A stretch of DNA of 64,000 bases from Endozoicomonas sp. ISHI1 (GTDB lineage: Bacteria > Pseudomonadota > Gammaproteobacteria > Pseudomonadales > Endozoicomonadaceae), in the NCBI RefSeq assembly GCF_024606225.1, contig NZ_JAGRPU010000001.1, forward strand, positions 496,001-560,000, given 5' to 3'. Positions 17,835-26,168 of this stretch are shown in pieces. The notes below the pieces were generated by a model, which saw only the letters and a list, made by a program, of their open reading frames with translations, was not told the origin of the DNA and ran no database searches. Position 1 is the stretch's first letter; each line of letters opens with the position of its first letter. The translations under genes were made by a program, and so were the position numbers.

Positions 17835-19418
17835 TCAGGAACGTCCATCTCTTGCCATTGAGACCCCGTAATCCTCCCCACCTGGTAAAGCCTCCTCGCG
17901 CAGGGCTTTGATAAGACCATAGGTGGCAAGAAGCAGAATGATCGAGAATGGCAGTGCCGCAACGATAGAGGCTGTTTGCAAAGCCTTAAGACCACCGGCG
18001 TACAGTAGAACGGCTGCCGAGGCACCAATCACCAGTCCCCAGAACACTCTGAACCGGGCAGGCGGATTGTCACTCCCCATAGACACCAGGGTACAAATCA
18101 CCAGAGTCGCCGAGTCCCCGGAGGTCACAAAATAAGTCACCAGCATGATGGTGCAGATGCTCGCCATCAGCACGGACATCAGCTCACTCTCAATTAGCAG
18201 TTTCAGAGTGGTAAACAGAGCAGTAGTGATATCTTTGTTCACAGCCTCTGTAACACCGCCGTCACCGTAAAGCTCCAGATAGAAGGCGCTGTTGCCAAAT
18301 ATAGTGATCCAGAAAGCTGCCAGTGTCGTAGGTGCCACAAGAACACCAAGAATAAATTCACGAATGGTCCGGCCCTTGGAGATACGGGCAATGAACATGC
18401 TGACAAAAGGCCCCCATGCAATCCACCAGCCCCAATAGAAGATGGTCCACCACCCCTGCCATTGGGCATCTGGCTCTGGATCAACCCACAACCCCAGGGA
18501 AACGGCATTCAACAGATAGTCACCGGTATTGGTAAAGAATGCCCCCAGCAGATAGGCAGTCGGACCAAAGATAACGAACAGCCCCAAAATGACTATGGTC
18601 AGATGCATATTGAAAACACTCAGGATACGAATGCCTTTGTTCAACCCGGTCAATACTGAAAGAGTTGCCACTACCGAGATAACTGCAATCAGGATGACCT
18701 GATGAGTGGTGGACACTTCTATGCCCAGAAGATAGCCCAACCCGGCGTTCATCTGTTGTGCACCCAGTCCCAGTGAAGTAGCTATGCCGAAAACGGTTCC
18801 GAATACTGCCAGCAGGTCAGCTGCATGACCTATAGGCCCATAAATCCTGTCGCCAAAGATGGGGTAGAGACTTGAGCGGATAGTGATGGGAAGCCCTTTA
18901 CGATAGGCAAAGTAGGCCAGAATCAGACCAGTCACAGAAAACAATCCCCAACCATGCAAACCCCAGTGAAAAATTGAGATTCTCATGGCAACCTGAGCCG
19001 CTTCTACCGTCATAGCCTCGTCTTCGCTGATAAACGGGTTGCTTTGAAAGTGGTAAATCGGCTCGGCAATACTCCAGAATAGAATGCCAATACCGATGCC
19101 AGCACCAAACAACATGGAAAACCAGGTAAAATTACTGAATTCCGGTCTGTCATCATCACTGCCCAGACGAATATCTCCATAGCGGCTGAACACCAGCCAG
19201 ATAGAAAAAAACAAGAAAAAAGACATTATCCCTATGTAATACCAGCCCAGATCCGAAGCAATAAAGTTTTTTGCCGCTGAATAAATGCCATCGGCGTATT
19301 CAGGATCAGCAACGGTAAAAACAATAAATGCCAGAACCAACAATGCGGAACCAACGGCCATCACTGGATTGGCTCCCGCGAGTAAGCCAGCATACGACGT
19401 CGTATTATTATTATTCAT
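17835..19418 (-). CDS. dddT: BCCT-family DMSP/betaine transporter DddT
   Basis: Integral membrane sodium- or proton-coupled carrier of the betaine/choline/carnitine family, 527 residues with about 12 membrane helices. The substrate-box aromatic motif WTIFYWGWWIAWGPFVSMFI identifies the family. In ddd clusters this gene imports DMSP. It is first of the main row but overlaps a 51-residue gene by TAATG, so translation is probably coupled to that small frame. Substrate choice is inferred from neighbours, since glycine betaine carriers look alike. Confidence 0.93.
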   Translation of the reverse strand: MNNNNTTSYAGLLAGANPVMAVGSALLVLAFIVFTVADPEYADGIYSAAKNFIASDLGWYYIGIMSFFLFFSIWLVFSRYGDIRLGSDDDRPEFSNFTWFSMLFGAGIGIGILFWSIAEPIYHFQSNPFISEDEAMTVEAAQVAMRISIFHWGLHGWGLFSVTGLILAYFAYRKGLPITIRSSLYPIFGDRIYGPIGHAADLLAVFGTVFGIATSLGLGAQQMNAGLGYLLGIEVSTTHQVILIAVISVVATLSVLTGLNKGIRILSVFNMHLTIVILGLFVIFGPTAYLLGAFFTNTGDYLLNAVSLGLWVDPEPDAQWQGWWTIFYWGWWIAWGPFVSMFIARISKGRTIREFILGVLVAPTTLAAFWITIFGNSAFYLELYGDGGVTEAVNKDITTALFTTLKLLIESELMSVLMASICTIMLVTYFVTSGDSATLVICTLVSMGSDNPPARFRVFWGLVIGASAAVLLYAGGLKALQTASIVAALPFSIILLLATYGLIKALREEALPGGEDYGVSMARDGRS

Positions 19419-19573
19419 TATGCTTTGCTCTTTTTGGGTTCACGAACAACCATGACCGAACACTTTGCATGGTGACTACTGACCAGATTCATAGCGTTGG
19501 GGAGCGAGTGCTCCCAGAGGCTTTCACAGCTTCGATCTATGAGAATTAATATATTTTTATTTTTATTACTCAT
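19418..19573 (-). CDS. Short universal-stress-protein-like peptide coupled to dddT
   Basis: A 51-residue frame starting at an ATG after AGAAGGTTGAAA and ending in a TAATG overlap with dddT. Its N-terminus (NKNILILIDRSCESLWEH) resembles the first strand of UspA-type proteins (ILVPIDGSxxS), and its end (NLVSSHHAKCSVMVVREP) resembles their last helix and strand (xxVxxHAPCSVLVVR). The about 90 residues that normally lie between are missing. It therefore looks like an internally deleted universal stress protein, or a leader peptide kept because it drives dddT translation. Confidence 0.55.
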   Translation of the reverse strand: MSNKNKNILILIDRSCESLWEHSLPNAMNLVSSHHAKCSVMVVREPKKSKA

Positions 19574-19979
19574 TTTCAACCTTCTATTTGAGGCATTTAC
19601 CCTCAGGAACATCATCAAATGTGACTTGCATATCGGAGCGCGCCACCATTATCAGTGGCTGGAAAAAGAATGAGAAACAATAAAATAGATACCTGAGACC
19701 ACATTATTTTTATAGCTAGACGGAGAAGGAGTTCACCTTTCAATTCGGAAATGCCCATTAAAGCTCGACATCAGCCAGTTTATTTTGAATCAACTCTCGT
19801 TTAAGTTACGGTAAGAATGGCAAGCACTTTTTTCAGCAATAAAAAAAATAAGGTCTCAGGGGTGTTTTTTTTTGCTGGTCGATCGTGCCATCCATTCATA
19901 CCATTTTTCAGGCATAAACGCGTGCAATGAGCGCACCGTATTTTAATAAAACGCCGCCTCTTTTTGACAGGATTACCAG
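19574..19979. promoter_or_regulatory. Divergent control region of dddD and the dddT row
   Basis: A 406-bp region between divergent genes, where DddR would be expected to bind. CCTGAGACC at 19692-19700 recurs inverted as GGTCTCAGG at 19852-19860, and an A-rich and a T-rich tract flank the second copy (about 19835-19880) and could pair. I cannot point to a convincing LysR T-N11-A box with confidence. Confidence 0.45.
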
Positions 19980-22490
19980 ATGCACAATAAGAATAAATTG
20001 CCATTGAATGGTGTCAGGGTTGTTGATTTTGGCCAGCAAATTGCCGGTCCGGCTGTTGCCATGGTGCTGGCCGATCTGGGTGCAACCGTCGTCCATGTTG
20101 ATCCACCAGAAGGTCCTCAATGGGACCATCCCGCCAATGCTGTTCTAAACAGGAACAAACTCTGCCTGAGGCTTGACCTGAAAACTGAGTCTGGCTTGCT
20201 TCGGGCACTGTCATTGATTGAAAAAGCCGATATCATCATTGAGAGCTTCAGACCCGACGTTATGAAACGTCTGGGCATTGATTTTCAGCAATTGAGAGAG
20301 TCGCGCCCGGATCTGATTTCACTGTCCATTCCCGGCTTTGCCAGTAATGACCATTTGAGAAGAGAATGGAAAGCCACTGAAGCAGTTGTTGCAGCTACTG
20401 CTGGTGCCTTCACAGATATGGGATTCAACCGCATCCTGATGGGTTTGAACCCGAGCTTTTCTCCTCTTCCTCTGGCATCTTCCTATGCCACATCGCTGGC
20501 TGCCAGTTCAGTGGTTCTGGCACTTAACGCCCGAGAAAAAACCGGCAGAGGCGATCACATTGAAGTCCCTATCATTGCCGCCATGATGGAAGGCCTATCC
20601 TATAACTCTTACGTGGTCGAGGGACTGCCAGAGCGCTACAAAACAATGCGTGAGCATGAAATTGAGCATCGCAGGAGCAACAACATTTCCATGGATCTTG
20701 GTTACAAAGAGCTTCAGGAGTATTTGGACCCCTTCTACCGAACCTACAAATGCGCCGATGGCCGTATGTTCTATTGCGTATGCCCATCTCACCGTAATCA
20801 TGCTCGCCGTTGCCTGGAGGCTCTGGGTATTTATGAAGAATTACTGGCTGAGGGACTTCCGGATGTTGAAGACCTGCACCTGCCCATTAGGGAGTGGGAC
20901 GGTGAAACGTCCATAGGCGTCTATCCATTACCGAAGAAATGGGCTGACATCATCTCAGCAAAAATGAAGAAAGTCTTCCTGACCAGAACCTCGCAAGAGT
21001 GGGGAGAGATTTTCGGTAAAGGACAGATTCCGGGCGCTCCTCACAGAACAACCCGGGAGTGGGTGAATGATGAGCACACCAACCAGTCAGGCCTGATCGT
21101 TGAGGTGAATGACCCCGTCTATGGTCTGATGAAACAACCTGGCCCCATTGCATGGCTTGAAGAGTTTGCTGAGCAAATGGTTACTCCCAATCCGCGCAAG
21201 CATGTCAGCTACGAAGAAGCCCTCTTTGAACTGAATACAGTCACGAATGAAGATGACCAGAGTCGGTTTGCCGCTCGCAGAAAGCAGAAAGCCCCCGCTC
21301 ACTGGCTGGACGGACTTCGAATTCTTGATTTGACCAATGTTATTGCCGGACCACACTCTACAGCCTTTATGGCACGCTTTGGTGCCGAAGTGATTAAGCT
21401 GGACCCGGTCACCCCTCTTTATGATCCTCTCATTGGTACTCTTTTTACCTTCCAGACCGGCGTTGGTAAACGTAGCGCTCTGGTCAACATCCTGTCTGAA
21501 GAAGGACGCGAGGTATTCAACAAACTGGTCAAGTCAGTGGATATGGTGGTTATCAATGCTCCTGAACGCCAGATGAAGCCTCTGGGTCTGGACCACGAAT
21601 CTTTGCAAGCCATTAACCCGGGCGTTCTTTTCTGTCGTCTGGATTGTTTAGGCGGTCCTTTGCCCGGTCCAAAAACCAATTACATTGGTTATGACGACAT
21701 CATTCAGGCCAACAGCGGCATTATGAGTCGCTTCGGTGGTCCTCAGACTCCGGAAGAACACGCCCACCTCGGCACACTGGACGTAAACTGCGGTTTCTCA
21801 GGTGGACTGGCTATGGCTGTCGCTCTCTATCACCGCGAGAAAACTGGTCAGCCTACCCGGGCAAGAACATCATTGTCTGCAGTCACCAACCTGGCACAAA
21901 TTCCCTTTGCCTTTGACTATCAGGGAAGAGCTCCGTTCAACGAGCCTTCAGGTCGACAGGCTCTGGGCTATAACGCCCTGTCTCACTTCTATGAAACACA
22001 GGAAGGATGGATTTATCTGGACAGTAATGACACTGAGCTGGGCAGACTGGGTCAGGTAGAGGGTCTCGAAGGTGTAGTAACGGCTGACAATCTCTCAGAT
22101 TATCTGACAGAAGCCTTTAAAACAGCCCCGGCCGTTGACTGGAAGTCCTCGCTGGACAGGGTAGATGTGGCTTCGGCCATTCCACAGGCTATTGAACATC
22201 TCAGAGAGCAATATGGACGTGTTGCCGATGGTAAAGCAGGAACCGACTTGGGTAGCTTTGCCTTTTCTATCTATCCAGAGCATCCCAGCGGTCATCAGAT
22301 CACACAGATCGATCATTATTCCATTCGACCCACAGATTCAGCTATCGTAGCCGCCACGCCTGCTGAAAGGTTTGGTCAATCAACCAGGGAAGTGTTAGCT
22401 GAAATGGGCTATGACAGTGAGTCTATTGAGTCAATGATTGAGCGTCGAATTGCAGGTACTGGCTGGGGCAAGGAGTTCCTTCCCAGCTGA
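19980..22490 (+). CDS. dddD: DMSP CoA-transferase/lyase DddD
   Basis: Cleaves DMSP to dimethyl sulfide and 3-hydroxypropionyl-CoA using a CoA-transferase mechanism. The 836 residues form two fused class III CoA-transferase (CaiB-like) domains: about 8-400 (NGVRVVDFGQQIAGPAVAMV) and about 437-830 (LDGLRILDLTNVIAGPHSTA). Asp601 in GTLDVNCG corresponds to the catalytic Asp602 reported for Marinomonas DddD. The double-domain length separates DddD from ordinary single-domain family members. The ATG follows GACAGGATTACCAG. It is divergent from dddT-dddB-dddC-dddR, as in Marinomonas MWYL1. A hairpin terminator follows. Confidence 0.95.
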   Translation: MHNKNKLPLNGVRVVDFGQQIAGPAVAMVLADLGATVVHVDPPEGPQWDHPANAVLNRNKLCLRLDLKTESGLLRALSLIEKADIIIESFRPDVMKRLGIDFQQLRESRPDLISLSIPGFASNDHLRREWKATEAVVAATAGAFTDMGFNRILMGLNPSFSPLPLASSYATSLAASSVVLALNAREKTGRGDHIEVPIIAAMMEGLSYNSYVVEGLPERYKTMREHEIEHRRSNNISMDLGYKELQEYLDPFYRTYKCADGRMFYCVCPSHRNHARRCLEALGIYEELLAEGLPDVEDLHLPIREWDGETSIGVYPLPKKWADIISAKMKKVFLTRTSQEWGEIFGKGQIPGAPHRTTREWVNDEHTNQSGLIVEVNDPVYGLMKQPGPIAWLEEFAEQMVTPNPRKHVSYEEALFELNTVTNEDDQSRFAARRKQKAPAHWLDGLRILDLTNVIAGPHSTAFMARFGAEVIKLDPVTPLYDPLIGTLFTFQTGVGKRSALVNILSEEGREVFNKLVKSVDMVVINAPERQMKPLGLDHESLQAINPGVLFCRLDCLGGPLPGPKTNYIGYDDIIQANSGIMSRFGGPQTPEEHAHLGTLDVNCGFSGGLAMAVALYHREKTGQPTRARTSLSAVTNLAQIPFAFDYQGRAPFNEPSGRQALGYNALSHFYETQEGWIYLDSNDTELGRLGQVEGLEGVVTADNLSDYLTEAFKTAPAVDWKSSLDRVDVASAIPQAIEHLREQYGRVADGKAGTDLGSFAFSIYPEHPSGHQITQIDHYSIRPTDSAIVAATPAERFGQSTREVLAEMGYDSESIESMIERRIAGTGWGKEFLPS

Positions 22491-22499
22491 TCATCCATC

Positions 22500-22524
22500 G
22501 GCAGGTATATCCTGCCCCCTTTTC
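22500..22524 (+). terminator. Terminator of dddD
   Basis: GGCAGG-TATAT-CCTGCC forms a 6-bp GC-rich stem 10 bp after the dddD stop, followed by CCCTTTT. This is a fair intrinsic terminator. Confidence 0.55.
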
Positions 22525-22699
22525 CATAAACATATCGCATTAAGCGTTTGAGACTCCTGCCAATTAGGCCGCGCCTTAAGTTATCATTCAGAGCTTTTGG
22601 CTGCGGCCATTTTTTTTGAACCACAAGGGAACACTCTCTCATAACGAGAGTTCGACGCAAAAAAGACATGGAGTCTCCAAACAAGCCATCTTTCGGATA

Positions 22700-22866
22700 C
22701 TAGCAGCCTGTCGGACTTAAGCGTCCGTAGCGAGGATTGCAAGAAATTGAGGATAAAAATTTCTGCTTCTGAGGAGAATAGCGAGCTATTTGACGAAGAA
22801 GCAGGAATTTTTAGACCAATTTATTGCAACCGCAGTAGGACAGCCTTAAGTCCGACAGGCTGCTAG
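22700..22866. mobile_element. 167-bp palindromic MITE-like element, copy 2
   Basis: Same length as copy 1 at 11954-12120 and, read on the opposite strand, apparently identical in sequence, which implies recent copying. The 22-bp inverted ends begin CTAGCAGCCTGTCGGACTTA. The apex holds GAATAGCGAGCTATT. Its right-hand CTAG is shared with copy 3. Confidence 0.85.
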
Positions 22867-23030
22867 GAGGCTGACCGAGAATAGACTGCCCTACTGCGGC
22901 GGCAGCAAATTGGTCTGAAAAATCCGCTTTTGTTCGTCAAATAGCTCGCTATTCTCCTCACAAAACCGAATTTTCATCCTCAATTTTCTGCCGTCCTCGC
23001 TACGGGCGCTATTCTCGGTCAGCCTCCTAG
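22863..23030. mobile_element. 168-bp palindromic MITE-like element, copy 3 (diverged)
   Basis: Abuts copy 2 through a shared CTAG. Its 22-bp ends are again perfectly complementary to each other but differ in sequence from copies 1 and 2 (CTAGGAGGCTGACCGAGAAT against CTAGCAGCCTGTCGGACTTA). The apex (CGTCAAATAGCTCGCTATTC) and several unpaired segments are unchanged, whereas the paired arms differ in step on both sides. Same orientation as copy 1. Confidence 0.8.
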
Positions 23031-23169
23031 ACCCTGGACAGCTAACCGGCGGCTCAGTATCTGCCTCCGGATCTGAGTTATGCTGGTCAGCAATGATTAG
23101 AAATACTCACCAATGACGTCTATTGTTCACATTTATACCTAAGTGGCGCTTCAGCAGGTTATTTTAATC

Positions 23170-23333
23170 ATGACTTCAATTTTTCATTTACCTGAATCCT
23201 GGAGAATAAAAGGTAGAAAAATACTTCTCTGTGCCCTGGTGTCTTTTTTTTTGCGCCGACAGCCTTCTCTGCCTGGGAGTTTGAATACTCACAAAGCATA
23301 GAGGAGTTCTGTGATGATGGTGGTACCAAACTG
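23170..23333 (+). other. Out-of-frame signal-peptide segment of the following gene
   Basis: From ATG 23170 one frame encodes a basic region and hydrophobic core (KGRKILLCALVSFF). At a run of nine T (23243-23252) that frame is lost. With one more T it would continue APTAFSAWEFEYSQS and then EFCDDGGTKLMRDG, which is exactly the frame of the 439-residue product that follows. The pieces together make a textbook signal peptide with cleavage after FSA. The interruption could be a mutation, a phase-variable tract or a sequencing error. Confidence 0.6.
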
Positions 23334-24653
23334 ATGAGGGACGGTCCATACCAGTATTTCCTGTGTATCTCAAAAAAAAAGAACAAAACATTTACGGTTT
23401 CACATGCTATGAGCCAGGCTTTACCCGTTCCAATGACGGCTGTTCCAATCAACCCAGCGGGCGAACAGCCAAGCTCGGATGACCCTGAAGTTTATTCAGG
23501 CTATACCGAAATTGTTATAACCAATACACTTGCTGCAACATCAGTTTCCTCGTCGCTTACTGTTTTGGGCGCCATTAGTCTCAATAAAAGTCATATTGCT
23601 GTTAGTGAAAACGAGCTACCCGAACAGGCTCCCCCTATAGCAATAAAAAATGCCATAGAAACTTTCAAGCAATCCACTGTCTTTAGTGCAAAACCTGATG
23701 GCACTCCTATCTACTTTACAACTTCGGCAGTTCAGATGAACTCTGATAGAGCCAGAGCTATTCATGAACAGATAGGAAAAATAGTCAAACACCTGGATGA
23801 ACTTGATGAACTAAAAGAAGAAATTCCACATTGGGTCAGGAGAACCTGGTTAATGATTCGAAGATACTATCCGACTTTTACTCGATTCAGCCCTGTCGGG
23901 GCATTATTTGTTGCAATATTTTCACCGCTCTACACAAAGTCAATTGAAAACACTTTTACTGACTATATAGAACAACCCTCATACAACTTCACAGGCTGCC
24001 GTGTTTTTGCCATTATCAATACTGAGAGGCTGATAAGGGATATGTACCAACAGGGCGTATTGATTTATGATCCTAAAAAAGGCTTTCCCATGTTGACCAG
24101 TGCCAATACGGTGAGAGAGATTGCTTTATCAGCCAACAAGTCCGTGCGCTCTTTTAAGACTAAAGGCGAGTTCGTTAGCTTTTCAGACAACTCACTCCAT
24201 TGTCAGTGCCCCATTTGCTCCAAAACAGGAAGACATGCGGCCAGTTCATTTGGAGGCTGCCTGGTTGATGGAATAGTATTACCCAATGTTCTTTTTGTTA
24301 ATGTCATAGATGAAGTGCGTAATCGACTTGACCTGCCTATCGGCAATATATCAGAAATTGAAATGTATGTTCAGAACATCTCTGATCCTCGCTTAGTGAG
24401 CCACCCTCCGAAAACCAGACTCTATAATTTTGTAAACTTCAGTTCTTTTGATGACACGAATGAAAAGTTCTTTGGAAAAACTTCTCCGTGCCAATGTGAA
24501 AGCTGTCCGACTATACCTACTAAAGAGTCGGAAGCATCTGCAGTTGTAGTGACATTTATTGTAAATGGGTTGGTGTTTGTTGCGGCTACAGCCATAGCTA
24601 TAGCCTTCAACAATGGCCTAAGACGTGTAGTCATAAATGCCAGAGAACGGTAA
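23334..24653 (+). CDS. Exported or membrane-anchored protein of unknown function
   Basis: The uninterrupted frame gives 439 residues from ATG 23334, but the real gene probably begins at 23170 with a signal peptide that is out of frame across a T9 tract. Visible features are two cysteine clusters (HCQCPICSKTGRHAASSFGGC in two overlapping parts, and CQCESC near 390), a possible amphipathic or membrane segment around 195-210 (SPVGALFVAIFSPLY), and a C-terminal membrane helix (VVVTFIVNGLVFVAATAIAI) followed by a short basic tail. This suggests an envelope protein anchored at its C-terminus. No known family is recognised. It stands alone downstream of the palindromic elements. Confidence 0.6.
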   Translation: MRDGPYQYFLCISKKKNKTFTVSHAMSQALPVPMTAVPINPAGEQPSSDDPEVYSGYTEIVITNTLAATSVSSSLTVLGAISLNKSHIAVSENELPEQAPPIAIKNAIETFKQSTVFSAKPDGTPIYFTTSAVQMNSDRARAIHEQIGKIVKHLDELDELKEEIPHWVRRTWLMIRRYYPTFTRFSPVGALFVAIFSPLYTKSIENTFTDYIEQPSYNFTGCRVFAIINTERLIRDMYQQGVLIYDPKKGFPMLTSANTVREIALSANKSVRSFKTKGEFVSFSDNSLHCQCPICSKTGRHAASSFGGCLVDGIVLPNVLFVNVIDEVRNRLDLPIGNISEIEMYVQNISDPRLVSHPPKTRLYNFVNFSSFDDTNEKFFGKTSPCQCESCPTIPTKESEASAVVVTFIVNGLVFVAATAIAIAFNNGLRRVVINARER

Positions 24654-24837
24654 TTCAAAAAGCAGTCTTCTCCAATATGGAATGAGCCTGAAGCTTTTTC
24701 GTACCGTTCCTGCGCCAAAGGCTGTCGAAAAACCTACAAGCTAGCTCGCTGGAGACATAATCGACATATGCCGTAGGACTACTACTTTTTACCGTTTCTT
24801 TGGGCACTCTCTGCGATGTTGATGTGAAGCAGTATTT

Positions 24838-24918
24838 GAATACATTGAAATTGAGTATAATCGAACTCGTCGGCATAGCTGTCAGGGTTATTTAAGCCCT
24901 GAGAACTACGAACGAGCA
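24838..24918 (+). pseudogene. Remnant of an IS3-family transposase (OrfB end)
   Basis: The frame reads EYIEIEYNRTRRHSCQGYLS followed by PENYERA, which is the conserved C-terminus of IS3-type OrfB (typically FxYIExFYNRxRRHSxLGYLSPExYE). The upstream part is scrambled and no terminal repeats are seen. The rest of the gap 24654-25014 shows no gene. Confidence 0.65.
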
Positions 24919-25014
24919 GAAGATTGCTTAATCTGGTGTACATTTTTACTGCTTCTCATACTAACTGTGCTATACCTGTAGCTGCAAAATTCGAACTATC
25001 CAGAGAGTTGGGTT

Positions 25015-26079
25015 ATGAAAAAAATAGCAGCTTTGATACTTTCGTTGCTCGTTGTTGAAACTACCTTTTCTGATGAAATCTCAGTTCACTGGTTATACAG
25101 TTGGATTCCTTTTACATATACAGTCCCGGAAGGCAGTGTTGGTATTTTCTTCAGAGGTGGTTTTTATAACAAAGTTTATGAACCGGGAATACACAGTTTA
25201 TTCTCATGGCCTATTACCAAAGGAATGAGGATAAATGTAAGGCCTCAGATAGATATTATTGAGAATATACCATGCGGTACTATGGACGGTCTCACAATTA
25301 TATTCCCTAGAATTGCAGTTTATAATCAACTTCATAAAGACGAAGTGTTAAATATTGTCTCAAATTTTGGCGAAGAATATGATCATTATTTAATAACAGA
25401 GCCGACAATCCAGGCAGTAACAGAACTGTGCACGACCATGACGGCCCAAGAAATATATATTGACAAGTTTCCTGCTATAAATGATTTTTTGTTAAAACAC
25501 TTAATTGAAGAGCAAGGGAAAAGTCATTCTAAATTAAAAGTAAACAAAGTAGTTGTTTCTAAACCAGTTCTACCAGAAAACATAAAAAGAAACTATGAAG
25601 TGATTGTAGAAGAGAAAAGCAAGCTCGTAGCTGTTTCACAAACTCAAGCCAGGAAACTAAAGGAAGCCGAAACCCAACAATTGGAACGATCAAAAAAGGC
25701 TGATACAGATAAAATGGTAGCTGCAATAGAGAATGAAAAAAAACTGGCTGAGGAAAAAAATAAAATGGAATTAGAAAAAATCCGAGTTGCTGTTAGAGTT
25801 CATCAATTACGTGAAGACGCCGAAGCAGAAGCGTTTATACTCAGGCAAAAGGGTGAAGCAGAAGCATATGTCATAAAAATAAGTGGTGAAGCCCGTGCCA
25901 ATGCCACTCTGCAAGAGGCAATAGCCAATGAAAGACTCATTACACCCTTGTATGTTCAGCTCAAACAAACAGAGGCTTTTTGGAGAAACAACAACTCTAA
26001 GCTGATATATTTTGGTGAAAAAATCCCCAAATCTGTATATCCGGGTTTTATCGATTCCAAGGATATAAAAAACCAGTAA
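25015..26079 (+). CDS. Erlin-like SPFH (band 7) domain protein
   Basis: A 354-residue membrane-associated protein with an N-terminal signal or anchor helix (1-19), an SPFH domain (about 35-195) and a long charged coiled coil (about 195-300). Several stretches resemble animal and plant erlins more than the usual bacterial HflK/HflC or flotillins: VPEGSVGIFFRGG, ENIPCGTMDGLTIIFPRI, IPCGT with a following aromatic patch, PENIKRNYEVIVEEKSKL, and a C-terminal KLIYFGEKIPKSVYPGF matching erlin's KIYFGxxIPxMF. Erlins sit in ER lipid rafts and act in receptor degradation and sterol control. Function here is unknown; host-derived origin or a host-directed role is an inference. It has its own leader after an IS3 remnant. 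Confidence 0.8.
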   Translation: MKKIAALILSLLVVETTFSDEISVHWLYSWIPFTYTVPEGSVGIFFRGGFYNKVYEPGIHSLFSWPITKGMRINVRPQIDIIENIPCGTMDGLTIIFPRIAVYNQLHKDEVLNIVSNFGEEYDHYLITEPTIQAVTELCTTMTAQEIYIDKFPAINDFLLKHLIEEQGKSHSKLKVNKVVVSKPVLPENIKRNYEVIVEEKSKLVAVSQTQARKLKEAETQQLERSKKADTDKMVAAIENEKKLAEEKNKMELEKIRVAVRVHQLREDAEAEAFILRQKGEAEAYVIKISGEARANATLQEAIANERLITPLYVQLKQTEAFWRNNNSKLIYFGEKIPKSVYPGFIDSKDIKNQ

Positions 26080-26088
26080 AAAATATTT

Positions 26089-26139
26089 TTTGCCAGCAAC
26101 TGCGTTAAATAACAGGGTTACAATGCAACTGCTGGCAAA
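26089..26139. terminator. Inverted repeat between two convergent genes
   Basis: TTTGCCAGCA and TGCTGGCAAA form a 10-bp perfect outer stem. The loop is 31 nt and may pair further. On the minus strand the stem is followed by AAAAATATTTTTT. It lies 10 bp after the erlin-like gene and 30 bp after the end of the opposing gene, so it may serve both. Confidence 0.5.
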
Positions 26140-26168
26140 TAGGTCGTTATTTAAATTGTTCAGGAGAA

